This document shows, piece after piece, positions 36,431 to 44,747 of a DNA stretch of 64,000 bases. The DNA is from Phycobacter azelaicus (GTDB taxonomy: Bacteria; Pseudomonadota; Alphaproteobacteria; Rhodobacterales; Rhodobacteraceae): contig NZ_WKFH01000003.1 in NCBI RefSeq assembly GCF_014884385.1, positions 3,070,001 to 3,134,000 of the forward strand, given 5' to 3'. The notes beneath the pieces are model-generated. The model had not been told where the DNA came from and ran no database searches. It was given only the letters and a program-made list of their open reading frames with translations. The translations under genes were made by a program, and so were the position numbers. Position 1 is the first letter of the stretch, and each line of letters opens with the position of its first letter.

Positions 36431-37219
36431 ATGATCGTCGTCGAGGACTTGCACAAGCACTTCGGCGGGTTCCATGCGGTTGATGGCGCGTCGCTTGAAA
36501 TCGCAAAGGGCTCCATAACCGGTTTGATCGGGCCAAATGGCGCGGGAAAAACCACTCTTTTCAACGTGATTGCGGGCGTTCTTGAACCTACCTCCGGGCG
36601 GGTCACCATGGATGGTGAGGATATCACCGGCCTGCCGCCCCATGAATTGTTCCACAAGGGATTGCTGCGCACCTTCCAGATCGCGCATGAGTTTTCCTCG
36701 ATGACCTGCCGCGAGAACCTGATGATGGTTCCGGGCAACCAGTCGGGTGAGAGCCTGTGGAACACCTGGTTCGGCCGCAAACGCATCGCAGATGAGGAAC
36801 GCGCCCTTCGTGCCAAGGCCGACGAGGTGCTGGAGTTCCTGACCATCAGCCATATCGCGGATCTGAAGGCGGGCGAAGTCTCGGGCGGGCAGAAGAAGCT
36901 GCTGGAACTGGGCCGCACCATGATGGTGGATGCCAAGATCGTCTTCCTCGACGAGGTTGGCGCCGGCGTGAACCGCACCCTGCTTTACACCATCGCCGAT
37001 GCGATCAAGCGCCTGAACGAAGAGCGCGGCTATACCTTTGTCGTCATCGAACACGACATGGAGTTCATTGGCCGCCTCTGCGATCCGGTGATCTGCATGG
37101 CCGAGGGCAAGAAACTGGCCGAAGGCACCCTGGACGAGATCAAGGCCAACGAACAGGTGATCGAAGCCTACCTGGGCACCGGCCTGAAAAACAAAGACAA
37201 AATAGGGGCAGACGCATGA
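36431..37219 (+). CDS. livG: Liv-type ABC transporter ATP-binding protein (LivG)
   Basis: The 262-residue ATPase carries Walker A GPNGAGKTTLFN, signature SGGQKKLLELGR and the H-loop VIEHDMEF. The Walker B end is VFLDEVGAGVNRTLL, where the usual DEP reads DEV; the catalytic Glu is kept. It supplies energy for import with LivF. It overlaps livF by four bases (ATGA). Confidence 0.93.
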   Translation: MIVVEDLHKHFGGFHAVDGASLEIAKGSITGLIGPNGAGKTTLFNVIAGVLEPTSGRVTMDGEDITGLPPHELFHKGLLRTFQIAHEFSSMTCRENLMMVPGNQSGESLWNTWFGRKRIADEERALRAKADEVLEFLTISHIADLKAGEVSGGQKKLLELGRTMMVDAKIVFLDEVGAGVNRTLLYTIADAIKRLNEERGYTFVVIEHDMEFIGRLCDPVICMAEGKKLAEGTLDEIKANEQVIEAYLGTGLKNKDKIGADA

Positions 37220-38049
37220 GCGGCAACCCGTATCAGGACGATCGCGGCAACAAGGACGCCACGATCACCAACCCCCATGGCGCGGGCACAATGCAGCCCG
37301 CCCACCGCAAAAGCGGCCCCACCACAAAGGTCGAGGGCGACAGCCCCTTCCTGATCGGCGATTGCATGACCGGCGGCTATGGCAAGGGGCCGGACATCCT
37401 GCATGACTGCACCATCGCCGTGAACCCCGGCGAGATTGCCGTGATCGTCGGCCCCAATGGCGCCGGCAAATCCACCGCGATGAAGGCGGTCTTTGGCATG
37501 TTGAACGTGCGTTCTGGCTCGGTACGTCTGGATGGTGAGGATATCACCCAGCTCACCCCGCAGGACCGCGTGGTCAAGGGGATGGGGTTTGTACCGCAGA
37601 CCAGCAACATTTTCACCTCGATGACGGTGGAGGAAAACCTGGAAATGGGCGCCTTCATCCGCACCGATGATTTCTCGGGCACGATGGAGCAGGTCTATCA
37701 TCTCTTCCCGATCCTGAAGGAAAAGCGCAACCAGCCTGCCGGGGAGCTGTCGGGCGGTCAGCGTCAGCAGGTGGCCGTGGGCCGCGCGCTGATGACCCAG
37801 CCCAAGGTCCTGATGCTGGATGAGCCCACAGCGGGCGTCTCTCCCATCGTCATGGACGAGCTGTTCGACCGCATCATCGAGGTCGCCCGCACGGGGCTGC
37901 CGATCCTGATGGTGGAACAGAACGCCAAACAAGCCCTTGAGATCGCGGACAAAGGTTATGTCCTGGTCCAGGGCCGCAACGCCTATACGGGCACCGGTCA
38001 GGAGCTACTGGCCGACCCCGAAGTGCGCAAATCCTTCCTGGGGGGCTGA
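37216..38049 (+). CDS. livF: Liv-type ABC transporter ATP-binding protein (LivF, N-terminally extended)
   Basis: The 277-residue protein has Walker A GPNGAGKSTAMK, signature LSGGQRQQVAVGRAL and Walker B VLMLDEPTAGVSP, as expected of LivF. About 45 residues precede the ATPase domain, rich in Gly, Asn, His and Asp (for example NPYQDDRGNKD), beyond the usual 235-residue LivF. The start is fixed by the overlap with livG. The extension's role is unknown. Confidence 0.93.
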   Translation: MSGNPYQDDRGNKDATITNPHGAGTMQPAHRKSGPTTKVEGDSPFLIGDCMTGGYGKGPDILHDCTIAVNPGEIAVIVGPNGAGKSTAMKAVFGMLNVRSGSVRLDGEDITQLTPQDRVVKGMGFVPQTSNIFTSMTVEENLEMGAFIRTDDFSGTMEQVYHLFPILKEKRNQPAGELSGGQRQQVAVGRALMTQPKVLMLDEPTAGVSPIVMDELFDRIIEVARTGLPILMVEQNAKQALEIADKGYVLVQGRNAYTGTGQELLADPEVRKSFLGG

Positions 38050-38052
38050 GGT

Positions 38053-39063
38053 ATGGAACTCCTGAACGCCCTTGTGGCCTTTACCAACTTCGTTGGCGTG
38101 CCCGCCATCGCCTATGGCAGCCAGCTTGCCATCGGCGCGCTGGGGGTGACGCTGGTTTACTCCGTGCTGCGGTTCTCGAACTTTGCCCATGGCGATACCA
38201 TGGCCTTCGGGACCATGGTGACGATCCTTTTCACCTGGTGGTTCCAGTCCATGGGCATCAGTTTTGGCCCTCTGCCGACCGCCCTTCTGGCCCTGCCGCT
38301 TGGCATTGCGGTGACGATGCTTTTGGTGCTGATCACCGACCGCACCGTCTATAGCTTTTATCGTGAGCAAAAGGCGAAGCCGGTGGTGTTCGTCATGGTC
38401 TCGCTTGGCGTGATGTTCATGATGAACGGCCTTGTCCGCTTCATCATCGGCCCCGGCGATCAGCGTTTCTCTGACGGTGAACGCTTCATCATCAAGGCGC
38501 GCGCCTTCAAGAAGATGACCGGTCTGGATGAAGGGCTGGCGATCAAGACCAGCCAGGGCATCACCGTGGTGACGGCCATTGTCGTGGTGGCGCTTTTGTT
38601 CTGGTTCCTGAACAAGACCCGCACCGGCAAGTCCATGCGCGCCTATTCCGATAACGAGGATCTGGCGCTTCTGTCCGGTATCAACCCGGAACGGGTGGTG
38701 ATGTACACCTGGCTGATCGTCGCGACGCTGGCGACCATTGCCGGGGTTCTTTATGGGCTTGATAAGTCCTTCAAACCCTTTACCTATTTCCAGCTGCTCT
38801 TGCCGATCTTTGCCTCGGCCATCGTGGGTGGCCTTGGCAGCCCGATCGGGGCCATCGCGGGCGGGTTCATCATCGCCTTTTCCGAAGTCATGATCACCTA
38901 CGCCTGGAAAAAGGTGGCGACCTATGTGCTGCCGGAAAGCATGGCACCTGACGGATTGGTCCAGCTTCTGAGCACGGATTACAAATTCGCGGTCTCCTTC
39001 GCGATCCTGATCATCGTCCTGTTGTTCAAACCCACGGGCATCTTCAAAGGAAAATCGGTATGA
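38053..39063 (+). CDS. livH: Liv-type ABC transporter permease (LivH)
   Basis: The 336-residue membrane protein has about eight hydrophobic segments and matches LivH. GVTLVYSVLRFSNFAHGDTMAFGTM is the entry motif, and the late AIVGGLGSPIGAIAGGFIIAFSE is the conserved Gly-rich loop contacting the ATPases. It pairs with LivM to form the transmembrane channel. It starts three bases after livF and overlaps livM by four. Confidence 0.94.
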   Translation: MELLNALVAFTNFVGVPAIAYGSQLAIGALGVTLVYSVLRFSNFAHGDTMAFGTMVTILFTWWFQSMGISFGPLPTALLALPLGIAVTMLLVLITDRTVYSFYREQKAKPVVFVMVSLGVMFMMNGLVRFIIGPGDQRFSDGERFIIKARAFKKMTGLDEGLAIKTSQGITVVTAIVVVALLFWFLNKTRTGKSMRAYSDNEDLALLSGINPERVVMYTWLIVATLATIAGVLYGLDKSFKPFTYFQLLLPIFASAIVGGLGSPIGAIAGGFIIAFSEVMITYAWKKVATYVLPESMAPDGLVQLLSTDYKFAVSFAILIIVLLFKPTGIFKGKSV

Positions 39064-40385
39064 GCGATACAGTGAAACACTCCCTGCTGTTCGCCTTTGT
39101 CGGGCTCCTGATCCTGCTGGAGGGTTCAACGACATTCGGCGGCATCTTCTCGGGTTCCTGGAACTCGGCGCTGGTGATCCTCAATATGGGGCTGATCTCG
39201 GCCATCATGGCGCTGGGGGTGAACCTGCAATGGGGCTTTGCCGGGCTGTTCAATGTCGGCATCATGGGCTTTACCGCCCTTGGCGGCCTTGCGGTGGTGC
39301 TGGTCTCCACCAACCCGACGCCGGGCGCCTTTGCCGCTGGCGGCATGGGCATCCTGATGGCGCTGGTGATGGGCGCGCTGACGGTTGTGGGCGCGGTTGC
39401 CATCTACAAGTTCATGAAGCCCGGTCTTGCGCGCACGTTGGTGCTGCTGGCGGTGCTGATCGTGGGGTTCTTCGTCTATCGCGCCATCTTTGACCCCTCG
39501 GTTGAGGCGGTCGAGGCGATCAACCCCGCGCTCGAAGGCAACCTTGGCGGCCTTGGCCTGCCGGTTCTGCTGGCCTGGCCCGCAGGCGGTCTGCTGGCCG
39601 CAGGTGCGGCCTGGCTGATCGGCAAGACGGCGCTGGGTCTGCGCTCGGACTACCTCGCGATTGCCACCCTCGGGATTGCGGAGATCATCATCTCGATCCT
39701 GAAAAACGAGGACTGGCTGTCGCGCGGTGTGAAGAACGTGGTCGGCCTGCCCCGCCCGGTGCCTTACGAGGTGGATCTGCAAAACGATCCCTCCTTCGTG
39801 GAGCGCGCGGCGAGTTTCGGCCTTGATCCGGTCGAAGGCTCCACGATCTTTGTGAAGCTGGGTTATTCCATCCTGTTCACCGTGGTGTTGCTGGCGCTCT
39901 TGTGGATGGCGCAGATGGCCCTGCGCAGTCCCTGGGGCCGCATGATGCGCGCCATTCGCGACAATGAGGTCGCCGCCGAAGCCATGGGCAAGGACGTGAC
40001 CCGCCGCCATTTGCAGATCTTCGTTCTGGGCTCGGCGATCTGCGGTCTGGCCGGTGCGATGATGACCACGCTGGACAGCCAGCTTACGCCGGGCACCTAT
40101 AACCCGTTGCGGTTTACCTTCCTGATCTGGGTGATGGTGATCGTGGGCGGATCCGGCAACAACTTTGGTGCGGTGCTGGGCGGGATGCTGATCTGGTTCT
40201 TCTGGATCAAGGTTGAACCCATGGGGATCGAGCTGATCAAGCTGCTGACGACCTTTATGGCCGATGACAACTGGCTGAAAGGCCACCTGATCGAGAACGC
40301 ATCGCACATGCGGCTCTTCACGATGGGGTTGATCCTGCTTTTGGTGTTGAGGTTCAGCCCAAGGGGCCTGATACCTGAGAAGTAA
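39060..40385 (+). CDS. livM: Liv-type ABC transporter permease (LivM)
   Basis: The 441-residue membrane protein matches LivM. The N-terminal hydrophobic segments contain NLQWGFAGLFNVGIMGFTALGG, the middle carries LRSDYLAIATLGIAEII, and the late AIRDNEVAAEAMGKDVTRRHLQIFVLG is the conserved cytosolic loop. It is longer than many LivM proteins because of an additional hydrophobic region around residues 110-155. It is the last gene of the cluster and precedes a strong terminator. Confidence 0.94.
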   Translation: MSDTVKHSLLFAFVGLLILLEGSTTFGGIFSGSWNSALVILNMGLISAIMALGVNLQWGFAGLFNVGIMGFTALGGLAVVLVSTNPTPGAFAAGGMGILMALVMGALTVVGAVAIYKFMKPGLARTLVLLAVLIVGFFVYRAIFDPSVEAVEAINPALEGNLGGLGLPVLLAWPAGGLLAAGAAWLIGKTALGLRSDYLAIATLGIAEIIISILKNEDWLSRGVKNVVGLPRPVPYEVDLQNDPSFVERAASFGLDPVEGSTIFVKLGYSILFTVVLLALLWMAQMALRSPWGRMMRAIRDNEVAAEAMGKDVTRRHLQIFVLGSAICGLAGAMMTTLDSQLTPGTYNPLRFTFLIWVMVIVGGSGNNFGAVLGGMLIWFFWIKVEPMGIELIKLLTTFMADDNWLKGHLIENASHMRLFTMGLILLLVLRFSPRGLIPEK

Positions 40386-40396
40386 GCCACAAAAGA

Positions 40397-40430
40397 AACG
40401 CCGCCCCAAGATCCGGGGCGGCGTTTTTCT
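40397..40430 (+). terminator. Intrinsic terminator after livM
   Basis: AACGCCGCCCC (40397-40407) pairs perfectly with GGGGCGGCGTT (40415-40425) over a seven-base loop, followed by TTTTTCTTT. It lies 11 bases past the livM stop. The A-rich left flank could make it also end the convergent HerA-like gene. Confidence 0.93.
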
Positions 40431-40449
40431 TTGCAGAGGTGCGGGTGTT

Positions 40450-41997
40450 TCAGCGTCCTTTGAACAACCCGCCCAGGATCCCGCGCACGATGCGCCTGCC
40501 CGTGGTGCCTTTCAGCTCTTTGATGACGGCCTCTTGCAGAGCCGATCCGAATGTGTCCCTGGGTTTGCCATAACTGCGCGCGGAGGAGCGGCTGACCCGT
40601 CCACCGGAATAGCGCCGCGCCGCGTTGAATTCGCGGGCCATGGGGCTGGCGGCGGCTTCGGCCTGCTCTTCCGCTGCCTCCGCCTCCTTTGCGGCGTTTT
40701 CGGCGCGCTGTGCCAGGATTTCATGGGCAGAGCGTCGATCCAGCGGTTGGTCGTATTTCCCAGCCAAATCCGACGCCGCAAGAATGGCCTTGCGTTCCTC
40801 CGCCGTGATCGGCCCCAACTGCGAGGATGGCGGACGGATCAGGGTCCGCTCCACAACGCCGGGCACACCCTTCTTCTGAAGCATCGATGTGACCGCCTCG
40901 CCGACGCCAACCTCGCGAATGGCGTCTTCGGTGGAGAACCGAGGGTTTTCGCGATAGGTTTCCGCCGCCAGCTTCAGGTTCTTGCGGTCCCGCGCCGTAA
41001 AGGCGCGTAGCGCGTGCTGGATGCGGTTGCCAAGCTGGCCGAGGATATCCTCAGGGATGTCTCCGGGATGTTGGGTGATGAAATAGACGCCGACTCCTTT
41101 GGAGCGGATCAGCCGCGCCACCTGTTCCACCTTGTCCACCAACGCCTTTGGGGCGTCATCGAACAGGAGATGCGCCTCATCGAAGAAGAAGACCAGCTTG
41201 GGTTTATCAGGATCGCCGACCTCGGGCAGTTCTTCGAACAACTCGCTGAGCAGCCACAGAAGGAAGGTCGCATAAAGCCCCGGTGCGGCCATCAGCTTGT
41301 CTGCCGCCAGAATATTGACCATGCCGCGCCCCGATGCATCGCAGCGTATGAGGTCCGAAAGCGCCAGCGAGGGTTCCCCGAACAGTTTCGTTCCGCCCTG
41401 ATTTTCCAGCACCAGAAGCCGCCTTTGAATGGCCCCGATCGAGGCCGGAGAGATGTTACCATAGCGCAAGGACAACCCGGCGCGGTTTTCACCAATCCAG
41501 ACCAGCAGGGATTGCAGATCCTTCAGATCCAGCAGCGGCAGCCCCTCTTCATCCGACAAGCGGAAGGCAATATTGAGGATCCCTTCTTGCGCTTCGCTCA
41601 GCTCCAGCAGCCGCGACAGCAAAAGCGGCCCCATCTCGGCCACCGTAGTGCGCACCGGATGACCTTGCTTTCCGAAAAGGTCCCAAAAGGTGATGGGCGT
41701 GTCGTGGTAGGAATAGTCTGCAAAGCCGATTTTTTCGGCACGGGAGGTGAATGCATCATGAAGCTTGTGGTCTTGTGACCCGGGTTTTGCCAACCCGGAC
41801 AGATCCCCCTTCACATCCGACAGAAAGACCGGAACCCCCGCATTGGAGAACCCTTCGGCTAGAATCTGAAGCGTCACGGTTTTCCCGGTGCCCGTCGCAC
41901 CGGCAACCAGTCCGTGACGGTTTGCATATTTCAGAGCGAGCCCCTGCTGAGTACCGTAATCCGCTCCGCCGCCGCCGATGAATATTTTGTCTGCCAT
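40450..41997 (-). CDS. HerA-like ATPase of the DUF853 (YjgR) family
   Basis: The 515-residue protein has an ATPase P-loop GATGTGKTVTLQ at residues 33-44 and a Walker B-like KLVFFFDEAHLLF. The arginine-finger segment YFITQHPGDIPEDILGQLGNRIQHALRAFTARD follows in the second half, typical of HerA-FtsK ATPases. It begins MADKIFIGGGGADYG, as YjgR proteins do. A charged, Ala/Glu-rich region (about 440-465) may be a coiled coil. The function is unknown in this family; no NurA-like nuclease gene is adjacent. It stands alone between liv and the sRNA region. Confidence 0.9.
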   Translation of the reverse strand: MADKIFIGGGGADYGTQQGLALKYANRHGLVAGATGTGKTVTLQILAEGFSNAGVPVFLSDVKGDLSGLAKPGSQDHKLHDAFTSRAEKIGFADYSYHDTPITFWDLFGKQGHPVRTTVAEMGPLLLSRLLELSEAQEGILNIAFRLSDEEGLPLLDLKDLQSLLVWIGENRAGLSLRYGNISPASIGAIQRRLLVLENQGGTKLFGEPSLALSDLIRCDASGRGMVNILAADKLMAAPGLYATFLLWLLSELFEELPEVGDPDKPKLVFFFDEAHLLFDDAPKALVDKVEQVARLIRSKGVGVYFITQHPGDIPEDILGQLGNRIQHALRAFTARDRKNLKLAAETYRENPRFSTEDAIREVGVGEAVTSMLQKKGVPGVVERTLIRPPSSQLGPITAEERKAILAASDLAGKYDQPLDRRSAHEILAQRAENAAKEAEAAEEQAEAAASPMAREFNAARRYSGGRVSRSSARSYGKPRDTFGSALQEAVIKELKGTTGRRIVRGILGGLFKGR

Positions 41998-42135
41998 TCA
42001 AAAAACCTGTCCGTTCTGCCCGATGTTCCGGTTTCGTCCCAAAACAACACTAAATTAACCTTTTATGTGAATACTCAGAAGCGTCCGCCCACGCAAATAC
42101 GGATGTGGGGGCGGTCATTTCCTCCCTGTCAGACT

Positions 42136-42165
42136 GGCCGTGCCGTTGTGCACGGCCCTTTTTTT
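42136..42165 (+). terminator. Plus-strand terminator with no upstream plus-strand gene
   Basis: GGCCGTGC (42136-42143) pairs with GCACGGCC (42150-42157) over a six-base loop, followed by CTTTTTTT. The nearest plus-strand coding sequence upstream is livM, already terminated at 40430. This hairpin therefore ends an unannotated transcript from the divergent side of the HerA-like gene, or lies within one. Confidence 0.8.
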
Positions 42166-42247
42166 CGTAGGTGCCCATTTTTTATACCGTGAAACGTGCA
42201 GAAATTTGCATGTGGAAGTATGTGTCACTTTTTTTTTTCATTCCATG

Positions 42248-42276
42248 TTGACCGCAGGCCAGCCCTTTCGTAACGT
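42248..42276 (+). promoter_or_regulatory. Possible sigma-70-type promoter for a small RNA
   Basis: TTGACC (42248-42253) and TAACGT (42271-42276) are 17 bp apart, a good spacing, with transcription expected to start near 42283. The -10 element is imperfect. A ten-T run (42229-42238) lies just upstream. Confidence 0.4.
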
Positions 42277-42282
42277 TTCTAC

Positions 42283-42354
42283 CAATAACTAAGTCGGCCA
42301 GTCCGACGGGGAGACACAAATATAAAGAAGGGAGCCAAATTGGTTCCCTTTTTT
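42283..42354 (+). ncRNA. Candidate small non-coding RNA (about 72 nt)
   Basis: A short transcript is predicted from the promoter-like site at 42248-42276 to the terminator at 42330-42354. It contains a 5-bp hairpin GTCGG (42293-42297)/CCGAC (42303-42307) with loop CCAGT, then a single-stranded GGGGAGACACAAATATAAAG linker. That linker could pair with C-rich leader or anti-Shine-Dalgarno sequences. No start codon with a ribosome-binding site is apparent inside. It lies 131 bp before the IalB-family start and might instead be an untranslated leader. No homology or expression evidence is available. Confidence 0.45.
42330..42354 (+). terminator. Intrinsic terminator of the candidate small RNA
   Basis: GGGAGCC (42330-42336) pairs with GGTTCCC (42342-42348), one G-U, over a five-base loop, followed by six T. 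It stands 131 bases before the next plus-strand start, so it ends or attenuates an upstream transcript. Confidence 0.8.
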
Positions 42355-42485
42355 ATTTGTTTTCATAATCTTCCAGAGTTGAAGCTTCATGCACATTTCC
42401 CTGCCGATCATAGGATAATGACCTGACACCCGACCAGCATCATGTTAAGTCCTTCGATGATTGTCCTGATACGAAAGAGGCACAC

Positions 42486-43100
42486 ATGATCAAGTCCCTG
42501 ACCCCGATCGCTTTGGCGACGCTCCTTGCGACAACCGCGCCCTTGGCTGCACAGGAAAGCGAAGGTTCGGCCGCCGGGGCTGGCGAATCATCTGCGGATC
42601 AGATGCTCGACCTTGGCCAGCCGGTGGATGACGGAACGCCGCAAATCGGTGATCGCTACCTCAAGGAAGAACACGGTGACTGGGATTTGGCCTGCATCAA
42701 GACCGACACAGACACGGATCCCTGCTCCCTGTTGCAGATCCTAACAGATCCGAATGGCAACCCCATGGCTGAGGTTTCCTTGTTCCGGATCGATCAGCAA
42801 GGCGGTCAGGCTGTGGCAGGCGCAACCGTAATCGTTCCCTTGGAAACTCTGCTACCGTCTGCTTTGACGATCTCGATTGATGGCGCGCCGGGAAAACGTT
42901 ACAACTATTCGTTCTGCAACCAGCTGGGCTGTGTCGCGCAGATTGGCTTCACCCAAGGCGACATTGACGCATTCAAGAAGGGCACAGAGGCTATCGTATC
43001 CCTGCGCCCTGCCCCGGCTCCAGATCAGCTGATCGAGATGAAACTGTCCCTAAAGGGCTTCACCGCCGGATATGACGTAGTGGATGTTGTCAGCCAGTAA
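42486..43100 (+). CDS. IalB-family (invasion-associated locus B) periplasmic protein
   Basis: The 204-residue protein starts with a signal peptide (residues 1-22, ending APLAA) and matches the IalB family. HGDWDLACIKTD opens the domain, and a cysteine pair (DPCSLLQIL and SFCNQLGCVAQIG) probably forms disulfides. IalB helps Bartonella invade erythrocytes, but members are common in free-living alphaproteobacteria, where function is unknown. A ribosome-binding AAAGAGG is eight bases upstream. A strong terminator follows. Confidence 0.9.
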   Translation: MIKSLTPIALATLLATTAPLAAQESEGSAAGAGESSADQMLDLGQPVDDGTPQIGDRYLKEEHGDWDLACIKTDTDTDPCSLLQILTDPNGNPMAEVSLFRIDQQGGQAVAGATVIVPLETLLPSALTISIDGAPGKRYNYSFCNQLGCVAQIGFTQGDIDAFKKGTEAIVSLRPAPAPDQLIEMKLSLKGFTAGYDVVDVVSQ

Positions 43101-43139
43101 GGCGCTGGTCTGCGTCTGAGAAGACTATGAAAACGCAAA

Positions 43140-43177
43140 GGTCACCGAAGCAACTTAGCTTTCGGTGACCTTTTTTT
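43140..43177. terminator. Bidirectional terminator between the IalB gene and fabF
   Basis: GGTCACCGAA (43140-43149) pairs with TTCGGTGACC (43161-43170) over an eleven-base loop, followed by TTTTTTT on the plus strand. The minus strand continues into TTTGCGTTTTC. It can terminate both convergent genes. Confidence 0.9.
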
Positions 43178-43205
43178 GCAGTGTTACTCTGGTCCGAGCG
43201 GGCCC

Positions 43206-44414
43206 CTACACCCGCTTGACCGCAAGAACGGCGTTCAAACCGCCAAAAGCAAACGCGTTGCTTAGCGCGACTTCAACATCCGCTTCGCGGGCTTCATTTG
43301 GAACAACATCCAGAGCGCATTCCGGGTCAGGCTCCTGATAGCCGATGGTCGGAGCGATAACCCCATCGCGCACCGCCATGATGCAGGCCAGCAGCTCCAC
43401 CGCGCCTGTCCCACCGATCAGATGTCCGTGCATTGATTTGGTCGAGGACATCATCAGACGGTCCGCATGGGGCCCAAATACGTCAGCAACAGCGGCGCAT
43501 TCGGTTTTGTCGTTTGCAGCCGTTCCCGTTCCGTGGGCATTGATATAGCCAACTTTGTCGGCTGAGATCTGTGCGTCCTGAAGGGCTCCGGCGATCGCAC
43601 GGGCAGCACCCTGTTTGCTCGGCATCACGATGTCGGATGCATCCGAGGACATGGCGTAGCCGATCACCTCACACAGGATGTCCGCGCCGCGGGCCTTGGC
43701 ACGATCGTAGTCTTCAAAGACAAACACACCGGCGCCCTCGCCCTGCACCATGCCGTTTCGGTTGGCGCTAAAGGGTCGGCAGGCATCGCGGGACATAACG
43801 CGCAGCCCTTCCCATGCTTTGATTCCACCGAAGCAAAGCATGGACTCCGAGCCACCTGTCAGCATGACCGGCGCCATGCCGCTGCGCACCATCTGGAATG
43901 CCTGGGCCATGGCGTGATTGGATGAGGCGCAGGCGGTCGAGACGGTAAAACTCGGTCCCTTGAGGTTGAACTCCATCGAGACGTGACTGGCCGCTGCATT
44001 ATTCATCAGCTTTGGCACGACAAACGGGTGTACCCGGTTCTTTCCGTCCTCGTAGACAGACCGGTAATTGGTATCCCACGTCGAAACACCGCCCCCGGCC
44101 GTGCCCAGCACCACGCCGGATTTGGCCGACAGCTCTCCATGAAATTCGATGCCGGATTGGGTGATGGCCTCTTTTGCGGCCGTCAGTGTGAACTGTGTAA
44201 AGCGGTCATACAGACTCATCTGCTGACGATTGAAGCGCCCTTCGGCCTCAAACCCGCGCACCTGACCGCCAATTTTGATTGCCAGTCTTTCTACGTCGCG
44301 AAAATCCAGAGGGCCAATGCCGCAATGACCTTCGCGCATCGCCGCTAGGGTGTCCGGCACGCTATGCCCAAGCGCGTTTATGGTGCCGGCGCCGGTTATG
44401 ACTACTCGTTTCAT
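43206..44414 (-). CDS. Beta-ketoacyl-ACP synthase (FabF-like)
   Basis: The 402-residue condensing enzyme has the FabF triad: Cys162 in STACASSNHA, His294 in INAHGTGTAANDK and His331 in KSMHGHLIGGTGA. It extends acyl-ACP by two carbons. It is the fourth gene of an operon with L,D-transpeptidase, LpxD and a dedicated ACP, so it probably makes a special long acyl chain for that ACP rather than serving housekeeping fatty-acid synthesis. In rhizobia, FabF-like XL enzymes next to AcpXL make very-long-chain lipid A acids. That analogy is inference. Confidence 0.93.
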   Translation of the reverse strand: MKRVVITGAGTINALGHSVPDTLAAMREGHCGIGPLDFRDVERLAIKIGGQVRGFEAEGRFNRQQMSLYDRFTQFTLTAAKEAITQSGIEFHGELSAKSGVVLGTAGGGVSTWDTNYRSVYEDGKNRVHPFVVPKLMNNAAASHVSMEFNLKGPSFTVSTACASSNHAMAQAFQMVRSGMAPVMLTGGSESMLCFGGIKAWEGLRVMSRDACRPFSANRNGMVQGEGAGVFVFEDYDRAKARGADILCEVIGYAMSSDASDIVMPSKQGAARAIAGALQDAQISADKVGYINAHGTGTAANDKTECAAVADVFGPHADRLMMSSTKSMHGHLIGGTGAVELLACIMAVRDGVIAPTIGYQEPDPECALDVVPNEAREADVEVALSNAFAFGGLNAVLAVKRV

Positions 44415-44442
44415 GGAGTTCGTTCCTGCCCGCCTACCCGGA

Positions 44443-44700
44443 TCAAGCCTTTTCGGTCATCAGCTTTTCGATGCCCGCCACAATGGCTGCAACGTTCGAG
44501 ATGTCAAAATCGCTCTCCTCGGGGGCATTGGCATTGAAGGGGATCGAAATGTCGAACTCTTCCTCTATTGCAAAGATGCTTTCGACCAGCCCCAGGCTGT
44601 CGATGCCGAGATCTTCGAGCGTGCTTTCCGGGGTCACATCCGACGGTTCAAGCACGGCCTGCTCTGCGATGATTTCGATGACCTTGTCCTGAATGCTCAT
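44443..44700 (-). CDS. Acyl carrier protein, AcpXL-like
   Basis: The 85-residue acidic protein has the phosphopantetheine site DSL (Asp34-Ser35-Leu36) in EDLGIDSLGLVESIFAIEEEF. The IFAIEEEFDISIPF segment is closer to rhizobial AcpXL (IVFAID..F.IKIP) than to housekeeping AcpP. A Pro-Glu-Glu-Ser-rich stretch follows. It lies between lpxD and a FabF-like gene on the same strand. It probably carries an unusual acyl chain used by the neighbouring enzymes. Confidence 0.9.
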   Translation of the reverse strand: MSIQDKVIEIIAEQAVLEPSDVTPESTLEDLGIDSLGLVESIFAIEEEFDISIPFNANAPEESDFDISNVAAIVAGIEKLMTEKA

Positions 44701-44747
44701 GGCGGTCTCCTGATCCTATGGCTGGCGCAGATGTAGTCACTGCGTCC

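Noticed and set aside
39126-40409. Long frame antisense to livM
   Set aside because: It is rich in His, Gln and Arg, as expected from the complement of membrane-protein codons, with no domain.
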